This document shows, in pieces, positions 24,513-32,126 of a stretch of DNA of 34,212 bases; the first letter of the stretch is position 1; every line of letters starts with the position of its first letter. The position numbers were made by a program, and so were the translations under genes. The notes under the pieces were generated by a model. That model had not been told where the DNA came from, ran no database searches, and saw only the letters and a list, made by a program, of their open reading frames with translations. Source of the stretch: Candidatus Nanopelagicales bacterium (GTDB lineage Bacteria > Actinomycetota > Actinomycetes > S36-B12); assembly GCA_023253325.1 (NCBI GenBank), contig JALRGY010000005.1:1841-36052 (forward strand), given 5' to 3'.

Positions 24513-26104
24513 GACAGTTTGATTCTTCCCTGTGCTGAGAAACGATCAATAAGCAACATGAGAGAGAGTGTCATGACAACCAAAATTGTGCTCAACACCG
24601 CAGCAGTGGTGTAGGCCTGATCTCCAGGCCTTGCCAGTAGTTTGGCAATTTGCACGGGCACGGTCGGTGAATCTGCACGGGCGAGAAAGGAAGCGGCCCC
24701 GAATTCACCAAGTGAAACCGCACCGGCCAATCCACCTGCTGCGATCATGACGGTTCGCAGGAGAGAGCCATATGCGGTCCACCAGGCGTGGGCTGGTGAG
24801 GCGCCGAGTGAGCTCGCGACGAAGAACCTTCGGCTGTCAGCAGTTCGCAGTGCAGGTGAAGCCACTGCCACAACCAAGGGGATTGCAACCAATGCGTGTG
24901 CAATGGGAATAAGAAAGCCAGAACTCCTCAGGTCAATGGGCGGCCGACCAAATGCCAACAGGGTTCCCAATCCAATAGTGGCTGCTGAAAGGCCAAGGGG
25001 AATAAGTGCGATCGCTGCGATGAATGTTCGTCGACCCATCACGGCAATTGCAGCAAGGCCACCGATAGCGGAGGCGATAAGTGCCGTTACCAGCGCCAGG
25101 CTGATGGTTAGTGCTACCGCTGCCCGAGGTGAACCCAAGCCGGCAAATCGATCTTGTGCATCGATCACACCTATCCACGCTGATAAGTCCATGCCCTGTG
25201 TAGAAGTAAAGGATCCAATGACCAATCCTGCAAGGGGCGTGAGAACGATCAGGGCGCTGAGAGTCACGATCGAATACACCCAGGCGCTGCGCCGCGCACC
25301 CTGCACTTTGGTGCGCTCAGAGTGCGTCAATGTGATCGTTGCACCGCGCATTCGAGCGGCCAAGAAGAGCGCTCCTGTGACGATGATGAGTTGAATGAGT
25401 GCGCTTGCAAGTGCCCCGGGAAAGTCAAGCAAAACAGAGGTTTGGCGCAGGATGGATTGTTCCAAGGTGCGGGTGGAAGAGCCGTCACCCAGAATCACAA
25501 CGACACCAAGGGATGTAAAGGAGAAGACAAACACGATGCACGCGGAACTGAGTATTGAAGATTTCAGGTTGGGCAATGTCAGTGTCCGAAACACTCGAAA
25601 TGGGTTAGCACCCAATGTTTGTGCGACATTGATATGGCGCGGGTCAAGTGCGGACCACTGCGCACCAACAATTCGAACAACCACGGCCACGTTGATATAG
25701 GCGTGGGCAAGAATCACCAAGATCAGGCCAGGCGCGAGAAGTTCGCCAAGGATTGACTTGAAAGCGAGGGCGACCACGACCGTCGGGAGAACAAATGGCA
25801 CGGTCATCAACGCGAGCACAAGCGCTCTGCCCTTAAATTGATACCGCGCAAGAACTCCGGCAATAGGGATGCCAATGACCAAGGAGAGCCCTACGCTGGC
25901 AAGGCTTTGCCCAATCGAAAGCAAAGCTATTGACCAGGGTCCCGAGTTGACAAGGGCATTGAGTGTGTCAGCGCTGATCGCCGTGCGCACCAAGACGAAC
26001 AGTGGGTAGATCAGAAAGATCGTGAAAAACGCCAGTGGCGCCATCCATGCATGTCGAACAAAGGCCGGTGCATGGTTGCCTAGGGCGCCGCGCTCGGGTG
26101 TCAT
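24509..26104 (-). CDS. thiP: Thiamine ABC transporter fused permease
   Basis: The 531-residue protein joins two permease halves in one chain, each with about six membrane helices and an EAA-type coupling loop (QTLGANPFRVFRTLTLPNL near residue 180 and ASSLGASPAHAWWTAYGSLL near residue 430). This single-chain layout is that of ThiP and of Fe3+ FbpB permeases; the riboswitch upstream favours thiamine. It begins 26 bp after the binding-protein stop. The short gap contains CCCACGTGGG, a 10-bp palindrome that could form a hairpin. It ends in the ATGA overlap with the ATPase gene. Confidence 0.88.
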   Translation of the reverse strand: MTPERGALGNHAPAFVRHAWMAPLAFFTIFLIYPLFVLVRTAISADTLNALVNSGPWSIALLSIGQSLASVGLSLVIGIPIAGVLARYQFKGRALVLALMTVPFVLPTVVVALAFKSILGELLAPGLILVILAHAYINVAVVVRIVGAQWSALDPRHINVAQTLGANPFRVFRTLTLPNLKSSILSSACIVFVFSFTSLGVVVILGDGSSTRTLEQSILRQTSVLLDFPGALASALIQLIIVTGALFLAARMRGATITLTHSERTKVQGARRSAWVYSIVTLSALIVLTPLAGLVIGSFTSTQGMDLSAWIGVIDAQDRFAGLGSPRAAVALTISLALVTALIASAIGGLAAIAVMGRRTFIAAIALIPLGLSAATIGLGTLLAFGRPPIDLRSSGFLIPIAHALVAIPLVVAVASPALRTADSRRFFVASSLGASPAHAWWTAYGSLLRTVMIAAGGLAGAVSLGEFGAASFLARADSPTVPVQIAKLLARPGDQAYTTAAVLSTILVVMTLSLMLLIDRFSAQGRIKLS

Positions 26105-26130
26105 GCGATTCCCACGTGGGGCACGAAAGT

Positions 26131-27198
26131 TCAGCGCCCCATCACCTCACTCCAACTGCGCAGGATCTCTGGTAACTGCTGCGCAACCTGCTCTGATTCG
26201 AGGAGGGCACTTGATTCAACAACGGGCGTGAAGTCGGCGAATGCCTGTGGCAATGTCGCATCGCTGCGAACGGGATAGACAAACATGCTCAGCGGGATAT
26301 CCGCCTGAACATCAGGGGAGAGCAGCCAGTCGATGACCTGCTGGGCACCGGTTGGATTACTTGCGCCGGCAAGCACGCCCGCGAATTCAATTTGCCGGTA
26401 GCAGCTGTCGGTCATGCTCGACGTACTCGGCTCCGTCACCGTGGCGTCTTCAGCGAAGAGAACCTCGGCGGCAGGGCTTGTGGCATAGGAGACCACGAGC
26501 GGTCGATCACCACCGCTGAGTGTGAATTGGGTGTAGTACGCATCCGTCCAAGATCCGGCCACGCTCACGCCGTTATCACGCAGTTGTGCCCAGTAGTCGG
26601 TCCACGAGTCGCCAAAGCGAGCAATAGTGGCAAGCACAAATGCCAGTCCAGGCGAACTTGTGGCTGGGTCTTCAACGACTAGGCGTTCCGCGAATTGGGG
26701 CAGAGTCTCGAGACTTATTGGTGGTTGCTCATCTTGTTCAGCGAACCAGGCGTTGTCCACATTGATGCACACATCACCAAAATCGATGGGGGTCACAAGC
26801 CCACCTGAAGTTTGGTCTTGAAATGCCGGCAGAACTTGATCGAGTTCGGGAGAGGTGTACTCGGCGAAAACTCCTTCGCCTGCCGCTCGAGAAACGAGGG
26901 TGTTATCGACGCCAAAAATCAGGTCAGCCGTCGGTGCGCCGGCTGCCAATACGGCACTCGAGGTCATTGTGCCGGCGTCGCCTGCAGTTTGGATCTCAAG
27001 AATGATGCCCTGATCTTCGAGCGATTGAATCAAGGTCTCAGACAATGCGAATGACTCATGGGTGAGCAGTCGCACGACAGACGCCTGGTCACTGGATTGC
27101 TGTGGTGCCTCGGATGCTGCATCTGAACTGCACCCTGTGAGTAACACAGATCCAATACCGATAGTGATTACCGTTGTTGTCAGGAAAGTACGAGCCAT
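26131..27198 (-). CDS. thiB: Thiamine-binding lipoprotein of the ABC transporter
   Basis: From ATG 27198 the 355-residue product has a lipoprotein signal with the lipobox VLLTGC and a Ser-rich linker, then a TbpA/ThiB-like binding domain: VVRLLTHESFALSETLIQSLEDQGIILEI, GAPTADLIFGVDNTLVSRA, PIDFGDVCINVDNAWF and the C-terminal QQVIDWLLSPDVQADIPLSMFVYPVRSD. It should capture thiamine (or its phosphates) at the outer face of the membrane. ATG 27198 is preferred to GTG 27204 because GGGAG is 5 nt upstream of it. That Shine-Dalgarno lies inside the final helix of the TPP riboswitch, giving direct translational control. Confidence 0.92.
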   Translation of the reverse strand: MARTFLTTTVITIGIGSVLLTGCSSDAASEAPQQSSDQASVVRLLTHESFALSETLIQSLEDQGIILEIQTAGDAGTMTSSAVLAAGAPTADLIFGVDNTLVSRAAGEGVFAEYTSPELDQVLPAFQDQTSGGLVTPIDFGDVCINVDNAWFAEQDEQPPISLETLPQFAERLVVEDPATSSPGLAFVLATIARFGDSWTDYWAQLRDNGVSVAGSWTDAYYTQFTLSGGDRPLVVSYATSPAAEVLFAEDATVTEPSTSSMTDSCYRQIEFAGVLAGASNPTGAQQVIDWLLSPDVQADIPLSMFVYPVRSDATLPQAFADFTPVVESSALLESEQVAQQLPEILRSWSEVMGR

Positions 27199-27199
27199 T

Positions 27200-27296
27200 T
27201 TCACTCCCTCGCGCTGGCATTACCCAGATCAGGTTTGTGGGTCAACAGTGGCAACTGTCCTCTCAGCCCGCCGATCCCGCGAGCTCCCCAGGGATG
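27200..27296 (-). ncRNA. TPP (thiamine pyrophosphate) riboswitch
   Basis: The minus-strand leader of thiB has the conserved TPP-aptamer blocks in order: GGGGAGCTCG (27289-27280), the sensor loop CTGAGAGG (27266-27259), GACCC, CCTGATCTGGGTAATGCCAG and GCGAGGGAG. The 5' TCCCT can pair with the 3' AGGGA to close helix P1. AGGGAG is also the Shine-Dalgarno of thiB, so TPP binding would hide the ribosome site. When thiamine pyrophosphate is plentiful, uptake should stop. The switch fills most of the 27199-27379 gap. Confidence 0.96.
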
Positions 27297-27367
27297 CAGA
27301 CGTTAGCACTGTCTTGGGAATTTGTCTCAAGTGGGGAAAATTGCGCGCGTGTTCCGAATTAAGGCAA

Positions 27368-27373
27368 TACCCT
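27368..27373 (+). promoter_or_regulatory. Possible -10 element for a leaderless GMC oxidoreductase mRNA
   Basis: TACCCT fits the actinobacterial TANNNT -10 form and ends 6 bp before the GTG at 27380, so transcription would begin at the start codon itself. No Shine-Dalgarno is present before that GTG, which agrees with a leaderless message. No convincing -35 is seen. Confidence 0.4.
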
Positions 27374-27379
27374 TATTTC

Positions 27380-29050
27380 GTGGCGCATGCACATAGAGAC
27401 GTAGTAATCATCGGTTCAGGTTTTGGCGGTTCCGTCTCTGCATTACGCCTGCGCGAGAAGGGCTATTCGGTTGCTGTACTTGAGGCAGGGCGTCGATTCA
27501 ATGAAAGCAACTACGCCAAGAATTCGTGGGACTTGAAAAATTTCCTATGGGCTCCCCAGTTGGGGTTCTTTGGCATCCAGCGCTTCCACGTGCTCAAGGA
27601 TGTCGCAATCCTTGCTGGTGCAGGAGTCGGTGGGGGCAGTTTGGTGTATGCGAACACGCTTTATGTTCCGGGAGATAGATTTTTTAATGACCCGCAGTGG
27701 AGTGCAATAACCGATTGGAAAAAGGAGCTTGCTCCCTATTACGATCAAGCGAGCCGTATGTTGGGAGTCACTCAAAATCCAACTTTCACTCCCTCTGACA
27801 AAGTCATGCAGGAAGTTGCCACATCCATGGGTGTGGGTGAAACTTTCACGCTCACTCCCGTTGGAGTCTTTTTCGGTGAAGGTCGAGGCAAAGATTCACC
27901 GGATCCATTCTTTGGTGGTGTTGGCCCGAACCGCACAGGGTGCATCGAATGTGGTGAGTGCATGACGGGTTGTCGGTACAACGCCAAGAACACCCTGCCC
28001 AAAAACTACTTGGGCCTCGCCGAGGCGGCAGGTGCGGACGTGTTTCCCATGACCACTGTGACGGCCATTGAGCCGCGTCATTTGGGGGGCTATCGCATCC
28101 TTGCTCGAAAAACCGGTACACGAACATCCGTGGAATTCACGGCTGACCAAGTCATCTTTGCTGCAGGTGCCTACAACACCCAAAAGTTGCTGCACAAGAT
28201 GAAGGATGAAAAAGTCCTGCCCAATCTTTCACCCAGTCTGGGCAAGCTTTCGAGAACGAACTCTGAATCGATTCTTGGTGCGGTGGCAAAAACCTCGGGT
28301 ACGGATTTCACCGAAGGTGTTGCTATTACTTCAAGTTTCTTCCCGGATGCTGATACGCACGTGGAACCGGTGCGCTACGGAAAAGGCTCAAACTCCATGG
28401 GACTTCTCCAGTCGCTCATCACGAGGCCGGTACCTGGAAAGAAGCGTTGGCAAGTGTGGGCGCGTGAATTAATCACTCACCCCATGGATGCTATTGCGAT
28501 GCTCAATGTGCGCAATTGGAGCGAGCGGTCAGTTATTTCACTTGTCATGCAAACGGTGGACAATTCGCTGACTTTGGCAGGGAAGCGAGGGCTTTTCGGT
28601 CGCTGGGTTCTTGCGACCGACACCTCGCAGTCAAATCCGGCTCCGACATATATTCCGGTTGCCGCCGACGTGGTTGAACAGGTCGCAGGTTTGATCGACG
28701 GCCGCGCCGGTAGTTCGGTATTTGAGAATATAGATGCGGCTCTCACCGCGCATTTTGTTGGCGGATGCGTGATTGGGGCGGACTCAGAACATGGAGTCAT
28801 TGACCCGTATCACCGCGTTTTCAATTACCCGGATTTGCACGTTGTCGATGGTTCCGCCATCACGGCAAATTTGGGTGTGAACCCGTCACTCACAATCACT
28901 GCCCAAGCCGAGCGCGCAATTGCGATGTGGCCGAATAAGGGTGAGCCAGATCCTCGCCCGTCGCCCGGCGAGCAATTTGTCAGTGTGAAGCCGCAAGCTC
29001 CTCATCGACCTTATGTGCCAAGCACCGCACCCGGTGCCCTGCGCTTGTAA
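27380..29050 (+). CDS. GMC-family FAD-dependent oxidoreductase (cholesterol-oxidase-like)
   Basis: The 556-residue flavoprotein begins with the FAD-binding VVIIGSGFGGSVSALRLREKG motif (residues 8-28) and ends with the GMC C-terminal domain, including VVDGSAITANLGVNPSLTITAQAERA. The middle has GCIECGECMTGCRYNAKNT with Cys188, 191, 194 and 198, spaced as in bacterial ferredoxins (C-x2-C-x2-C-x3-C). Members oxidise alcohols, sterols or similar substrates with FAD; the substrate here is unknown. The open frame extends back through the TPP riboswitch to 27062, but this is clearly non-coding on this strand, so GTG 27380 is chosen. The gene is divergent from thiB and monocistronic, ending before a convergent 50-codon gene. 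Confidence 0.88.
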   Translation: MAHAHRDVVIIGSGFGGSVSALRLREKGYSVAVLEAGRRFNESNYAKNSWDLKNFLWAPQLGFFGIQRFHVLKDVAILAGAGVGGGSLVYANTLYVPGDRFFNDPQWSAITDWKKELAPYYDQASRMLGVTQNPTFTPSDKVMQEVATSMGVGETFTLTPVGVFFGEGRGKDSPDPFFGGVGPNRTGCIECGECMTGCRYNAKNTLPKNYLGLAEAAGADVFPMTTVTAIEPRHLGGYRILARKTGTRTSVEFTADQVIFAAGAYNTQKLLHKMKDEKVLPNLSPSLGKLSRTNSESILGAVAKTSGTDFTEGVAITSSFFPDADTHVEPVRYGKGSNSMGLLQSLITRPVPGKKRWQVWARELITHPMDAIAMLNVRNWSERSVISLVMQTVDNSLTLAGKRGLFGRWVLATDTSQSNPAPTYIPVAADVVEQVAGLIDGRAGSSVFENIDAALTAHFVGGCVIGADSEHGVIDPYHRVFNYPDLHVVDGSAITANLGVNPSLTITAQAERAIAMWPNKGEPDPRPSPGEQFVSVKPQAPHRPYVPSTAPGALRL

Positions 29051-29099
29051 TAAATTTGCACGCGGATAACTGGGCCCAATATTTAATGCGGTAATAAGC

Positions 29100-29124
29100 A
29101 AAACCCGCAATCATTGATTGCGGG
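29100..29124 (-). terminator. Rho-independent terminator for the leftward small gene
   Basis: On the minus strand CCCGCAATC-AAT-GATTGCGGG forms a 9-bp stem with a 3-nt loop and is followed by TTTTGCTTATT, a standard intrinsic terminator. On the plus strand the stem is followed by CTGCTGG, so it works mainly leftward. A weaker GAAACCTCGTT/AACGGGGCTTC hairpin lies at about 29135-29165. Apart from these two elements I see nothing in 29051-29222. Confidence 0.75.
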
Positions 29125-29222
29125 CTGCTGGAGTGAAACCTCGTTATGACTTGCAACGGGGCTTCTCACGAGCGGAGCCACTCGGATGGCGCCACAGGTG
29201 AAGATTTGTAGTTGTTGGGAAG

Positions 29223-29375
29223 TTACTCGCCAAGGTGGCGACGGAAGATGGCATCGATTTCATCGCGGTGCGATGGGCTCATTGCCATGGTGCGCTGGTA
29301 GTCCCACTCTTGATGGAAGTTACGAGGCCGGTTGGTGCTGAAGATGTTGCTGAGAACTCGTCCGAAGCTCTGCAT
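29223..29375 (-). CDS. Small protein of 50 residues, unknown function
   Basis: ATG 29375 to TAA 29223 encodes 50 residues, starting MQSFGRVLSNIFSTN and ending HRDEIDAIFRRHLGE. The first half could be an amphipathic or basic helix, and the second half is a charged helix with Trp and Tyr. I do not recognise a family with certainty. Support for a real gene comes from context: a TAGAAT -10 hexamer at 29434-29429 with three 11-bp repeats upstream, a clean intrinsic terminator downstream (29124-29100), and no other gene in the 29051-29505 stretch. A GTG at 29384 in the same frame is an alternative start. The ribosome site is weak in both cases. It lies downstream of the protease gene on the same strand. 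Confidence 0.55.
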   Translation of the reverse strand: MQSFGRVLSNIFSTNRPRNFHQEWDYQRTMAMSPSHRDEIDAIFRRHLGE

Positions 29376-29428
29376 GTAAATCACGTCCACTTCTTAGTCT
29401 TGTTGCCGGGGTCTCCGGTATGTGACAA

Positions 29429-29492
29429 TTCTAGGACATGGTTGTTACCTAAATGTTATCGGGGGGTGAATTCGCGGTTAATTAGCGGTTAA
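29429..29492 (-). promoter_or_regulatory. Promoter with three 11-bp direct repeats upstream of the small gene
   Basis: Read leftward, TTAACCGCTAA, TTAACCGCGAA and TTCACCCCCCG (29492-29460) are spaced exactly 11 bp, one helical turn, and stop just before the -35 position (ACATTT, 29457-29452, poor). TAGAAT at 29434-29429 is a good -10 at a 17-bp spacing. Tandem 11-bp repeats abutting a weak -35 are the pattern of OmpR/PhoB-class response-regulator activation sites. The last repeat resembles the TTCACC core of actinobacterial PHO boxes. Confidence 0.5.
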
Positions 29493-29505
29493 ACTACGGA
29501 TTTCG

Positions 29506-30870
29506 TCAAGAAACCCGAACAAAACGACTTAAACCTGAGGGGACAGATTGTCCCATTTCTGTCACAGCGTATACCCTGAAGCGATATTTCCCAGCCTTGC
29601 GGGGAAGCGGGCAGGTGAGACGACTGGCGGTGGCCTTGAACCGGTTGAGCGTGCATATCCGCTTGCCCTTGGCATCGATCACGCGATAGGACGCCACGAC
29701 AGCGGAAGTCTGTCCGGCCAAGGTGTTAAACCGAATTTTCTTTCCAACGATTGTGGGCGGTGACATCTGGCCCGGTGGTACCACCGACGCTGTGACAGTC
29801 GCTGGCAGAGCGTTGCCTTCTCCCTCGCTATTACGGGCCCGCACCGTGAACGAGTAATCACCGGCGGCCAGGTTTGGCACCGTGCAGGTTGTGGTGGTTG
29901 TGGTGCAGGCAAGGTCCCCGGACGCAGTGAGGACGTCGTAGCCCACGACCGTTTCAGGGGAAATGATTGGCGGCTGCCACGTTGCTACGACACTGTTGTT
30001 GAGCGCCTGCAGTTGAAGTGCCTGTGGGCTGGACGGAATCGTGGGATATCCGGCTGCGGTGAGTGCGGCGTTAAGCATGGCGAGGTAGTCGATGGCAACA
30101 AAGCCGACCATTAAATAGGCGCCGGAAAAACCGGCAACGCAACCCCCAGCCGACCCCGAATTGACCCCAAGTAACAAATTTTGGCCGATGGTATTCGTTG
30201 CGTAGGTGGGTCCGCCGCTGTCCCCAGAACAAATCCCGCCATTGGAGTCTTGGGACACGGAGAACACCGACCCGTAATTGGATGCGGGTTCATAGGTGTC
30301 GATTGGGAGCTGGACCTGCATGGGAATATCGCCACGCTGATTGACCCCGGTCAGCCCATAGCCCATCAGGGTGCTCGGCTGCAGGTCTTGGGACCAGCGC
30401 GTCAGCTCCGCTGCCGTTGCGAGTCTGGCGTATGGGCTGGGGCCAAGATCTGAGTTAAGAACGAGTACTGCAATGTCGTTAGCCTCGACGTTGTTCGAGG
30501 CATTGATGTAGGTCGCAGGTTTAAAGATCTGTTGAACCGACACGGACGATGCGCCCTGCGGCCCCGTGTTGCTGTATTGCACAGCAACACCGCCAGGCGG
30601 GAACAGTGCAAAACCGGGAAAGTTGGCTGCGCCTCCGGGCACGGTGACGCAATGTCCTGCGGTGAGAATGACACGAGGCTTCCACACCGCCGTACTGCAA
30701 CTGCGATCCCAAGACGAGCCGCTATTGATTGCTAGGGCTGCAACCCCCGGATTACCGGTTGCAGGCGTTCCGCCATAAATACGAGGTGTCATAGCGTGTG
30801 AACTACCGGCAAGCGCTGCAATTACTGAGCCAATTATCGCCCCAGTGATGACAGTGGATCGAAATTCCAT
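29506..30870 (-). CDS. Secreted trypsin-like (S1) serine protease with FN3-like C-terminal domains
   Basis: From ATG 30870 the product is 454 residues. A signal peptide (residues 1-26, ending SSHA) is followed by a chymotrypsin-fold domain beginning near RIYGGTPATG. The catalytic triad is complete: His73 in LTAGHC, Asp132 in ANDIAVLVL and Ser218 in CSGDSGGP. Residues about 290-375 form a fibronectin type III-like domain (SPQALQLQAL to NSEGEGNALPATVTA) and the last 70 residues form another beta-rich module ending in YRFRVYAVTEMGQSVPSGLSRFVRVS. GGGAG is 4 nt before the ATG. It should be exported and act on external protein; no anchor motif is visible. The upstream frame to 30936 lacks support. 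It is separated from the tRNA by about 110 bp. Confidence 0.92.
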   Translation of the reverse strand: MEFRSTVITGAIIGSVIAALAGSSHAMTPRIYGGTPATGNPGVAALAINSGSSWDRSCSTAVWKPRVILTAGHCVTVPGGAANFPGFALFPPGGVAVQYSNTGPQGASSVSVQQIFKPATYINASNNVEANDIAVLVLNSDLGPSPYARLATAAELTRWSQDLQPSTLMGYGLTGVNQRGDIPMQVQLPIDTYEPASNYGSVFSVSQDSNGGICSGDSGGPTYATNTIGQNLLLGVNSGSAGGCVAGFSGAYLMVGFVAIDYLAMLNAALTAAGYPTIPSSPQALQLQALNNSVVATWQPPIISPETVVGYDVLTASGDLACTTTTTTCTVPNLAAGDYSFTVRARNSEGEGNALPATVTASVVPPGQMSPPTIVGKKIRFNTLAGQTSAVVASYRVIDAKGKRICTLNRFKATASRLTCPLPRKAGKYRFRVYAVTEMGQSVPSGLSRFVRVS

Positions 30871-30974
30871 GTAACTCCCATGTGGTCTGTTCCGCCATGC
30901 TAAGTCCGAATCGAAACTGAAGGCCTCCCGACGCACGAATTCTCATGGCTGAAGCAAATTATGAAAATTTTGCC

Positions 30975-31051
<77 letters not shown>

Positions 31052-31110
31052 GGAAAAGTGAAGATTACATGAAGCCACTTGAGGACATAGCATCGATGCC
31101 CAAAAGCATT

Positions 31111-31142
31111 TTGACGAGTCGATCAACTTTTCGGTGTAGATT
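31111..31142 (+). promoter_or_regulatory. Possible promoter of the small membrane-protein gene
   Basis: TTGACG at 31111-31116 is a good -35, with TAGATT at 31137-31142 as the best -10 candidate, although the 20-bp spacer is long. It lies about 60 bp before the ATG at 31204. Nothing else is recognised in the 31052-31203 gap. Confidence 0.3.
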
Positions 31143-31203
31143 TACAGATGATCAAAGCCGGTACCCACATGCGAGATACCACGAAGCAGAAAAGGATGAA
31201 CTA

Positions 31204-31536
31204 ATGTGGCGAGCTGGCCAGAGCTACAACCGCCTAGCGCTAGCTTTCCTTGTCTTTACCGCGCTTGTCTTGGGATTTGCGATCGCAGACCTTTCAAACA
31301 TCCGCTGGCTTGGTGGCCTCATTTTGGTCATCATTGGCTGTTATGCGGCCTGGTACATGTGGCGATCATGCGGTCCACCAAAAACTCTCGCGGCAATAGG
31401 GGTGGTAATTCTTGGTTTCATCTTCTCCCACCCGTTGGGATCAATCCTCGGTTCTTACGGAGCGCTCTTTAGCGTGGCTCTCGTGGTAGCAATTACTGTG
31501 TGGATTCTTGGCTCGCCACGGGGAAATGACCGCTGA
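31204..31536 (+). CDS. Small membrane protein, unknown function
   Basis: ATG 31204 with AAAGGA 7 nt upstream begins a 110-residue protein that is almost entirely hydrophobic, with four likely membrane helices (about residues 11-27, 33-50, 58-75 and 80-102) and short charged ends. No known motif is recognised. The open frame begins at 31069, but its first 45 residues are charged and unsupported by a ribosome site. A lipoprotein gene follows 61 bp later in the same direction, so the two may be cotranscribed and both act at the cell envelope. Confidence 0.75.
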   Translation: MWRAGQSYNRLALAFLVFTALVLGFAIADLSNIRWLGGLILVIIGCYAAWYMWRSCGPPKTLAAIGVVILGFIFSHPLGSILGSYGALFSVALVVAITVWILGSPRGNDR

Positions 31537-31597
31537 AAAAGTGGGGGCAGAGTCTACGATTGAATGGTCAACGGTGACTTTATGTGAAAGGAAACAA

Positions 31598-31984
31598 ATG
31601 AAATTTGCGGTAGCAGGAATTTCTATGATGGGGGCCGCAGCACTTGTGTTGTCCGGTTGCTCCAGCGACTCGGGCAGCGATCAGGCTGTCGGGGGAATGA
31701 CAGAATGCACCGACGCATCCATGCAGGAAGCCGTTGCAGGTGTCTATGGTGATGGAAACTTTGAAGTGAGCGGCTACAAGTGCGCCGATGGCTGGGCCTA
31801 TGTCTCGACGGATCCTGCTGAGGGCGAGCAGGGTGCTCCTCAAATGTTTATTTTTGAGGCTGAAGGACAGTTCTGGATTCCTAAGGACGCTGCTGCGGTG
31901 TGTGGCACCTATGAGGATGGCACCTATCCGGCTGACGCAACGATCCCAGAATCCCTATACGACCCAGCTTGCTTGGTGGGCTAG
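31598..31984 (+). CDS. Small secreted lipoprotein, unknown function
   Basis: ATG 31598 with AAAGGA 6 nt upstream starts a 128-residue protein. It has a signal peptide and the lipobox LVLSGC, then a Ser/Asp-rich linker and a compact domain with four further cysteines (in TECTD, KCADGW, AVCGTY and PACLVG) that could form two disulfides outside the cell. The family is not recognised; the GDGNFEVSGYKCADGWAYVS pattern resembles small actinobacterial surface domains of unknown role. It is followed by a very strong hairpin, so it ends its transcription unit. Confidence 0.8.
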   Translation: MKFAVAGISMMGAAALVLSGCSSDSGSDQAVGGMTECTDASMQEAVAGVYGDGNFEVSGYKCADGWAYVSTDPAEGEQGAPQMFIFEAEGQFWIPKDAAAVCGTYEDGTYPADATIPESLYDPACLVG

Positions 31985-32008
31985 TTTCAGGTCACGATTA
32001 ATTGGTTG

Positions 32009-32046
32009 GAGTGAGGGGGCCGCACAATTGTGCGGCCCCCTCACTC
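32009..32046. terminator. 38-bp perfect palindrome, strong terminator hairpin
   Basis: The sequence is fully self-complementary with 19-bp arms: GAGTGAGGGGGCCGCACAA and its exact complement. As RNA it gives a very stable GC-rich stem. It lies 25 bp after the lipoprotein stop. The sequence after it (AATTTC) has little T-run, and the same stem would form in either direction. Transcription stop of the lipoprotein unit is the simplest role. Confidence 0.75.
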
Positions 32047-32126
32047 AATTTCAAGGCCAATTGTCGGGCATCCGATTGTGGGTTCACAGCCTTAAAAGGC
32101 TCGGGAGCTGGTGCTAATGTGCCGAT

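Noticed and set aside
24642..25394. Long plus-strand frame of 250 codons inside the permease gene
   Set aside because: It is the complement of a strongly supported membrane permease, and its composition is that of an antisense shadow.
27062..27379. N-terminal extension of the GMC oxidoreductase frame back to 27062
   Set aside because: It runs antisense through the thiB signal sequence and the TPP riboswitch, and the conserved FAD motif begins 7 residues after GTG 27380.
29235..29492. 85-codon plus-strand frame opposite the small gene
   Set aside because: No ribosome site, no recognisable protein character, and it covers the minus-strand promoter and coding frame that have better support.
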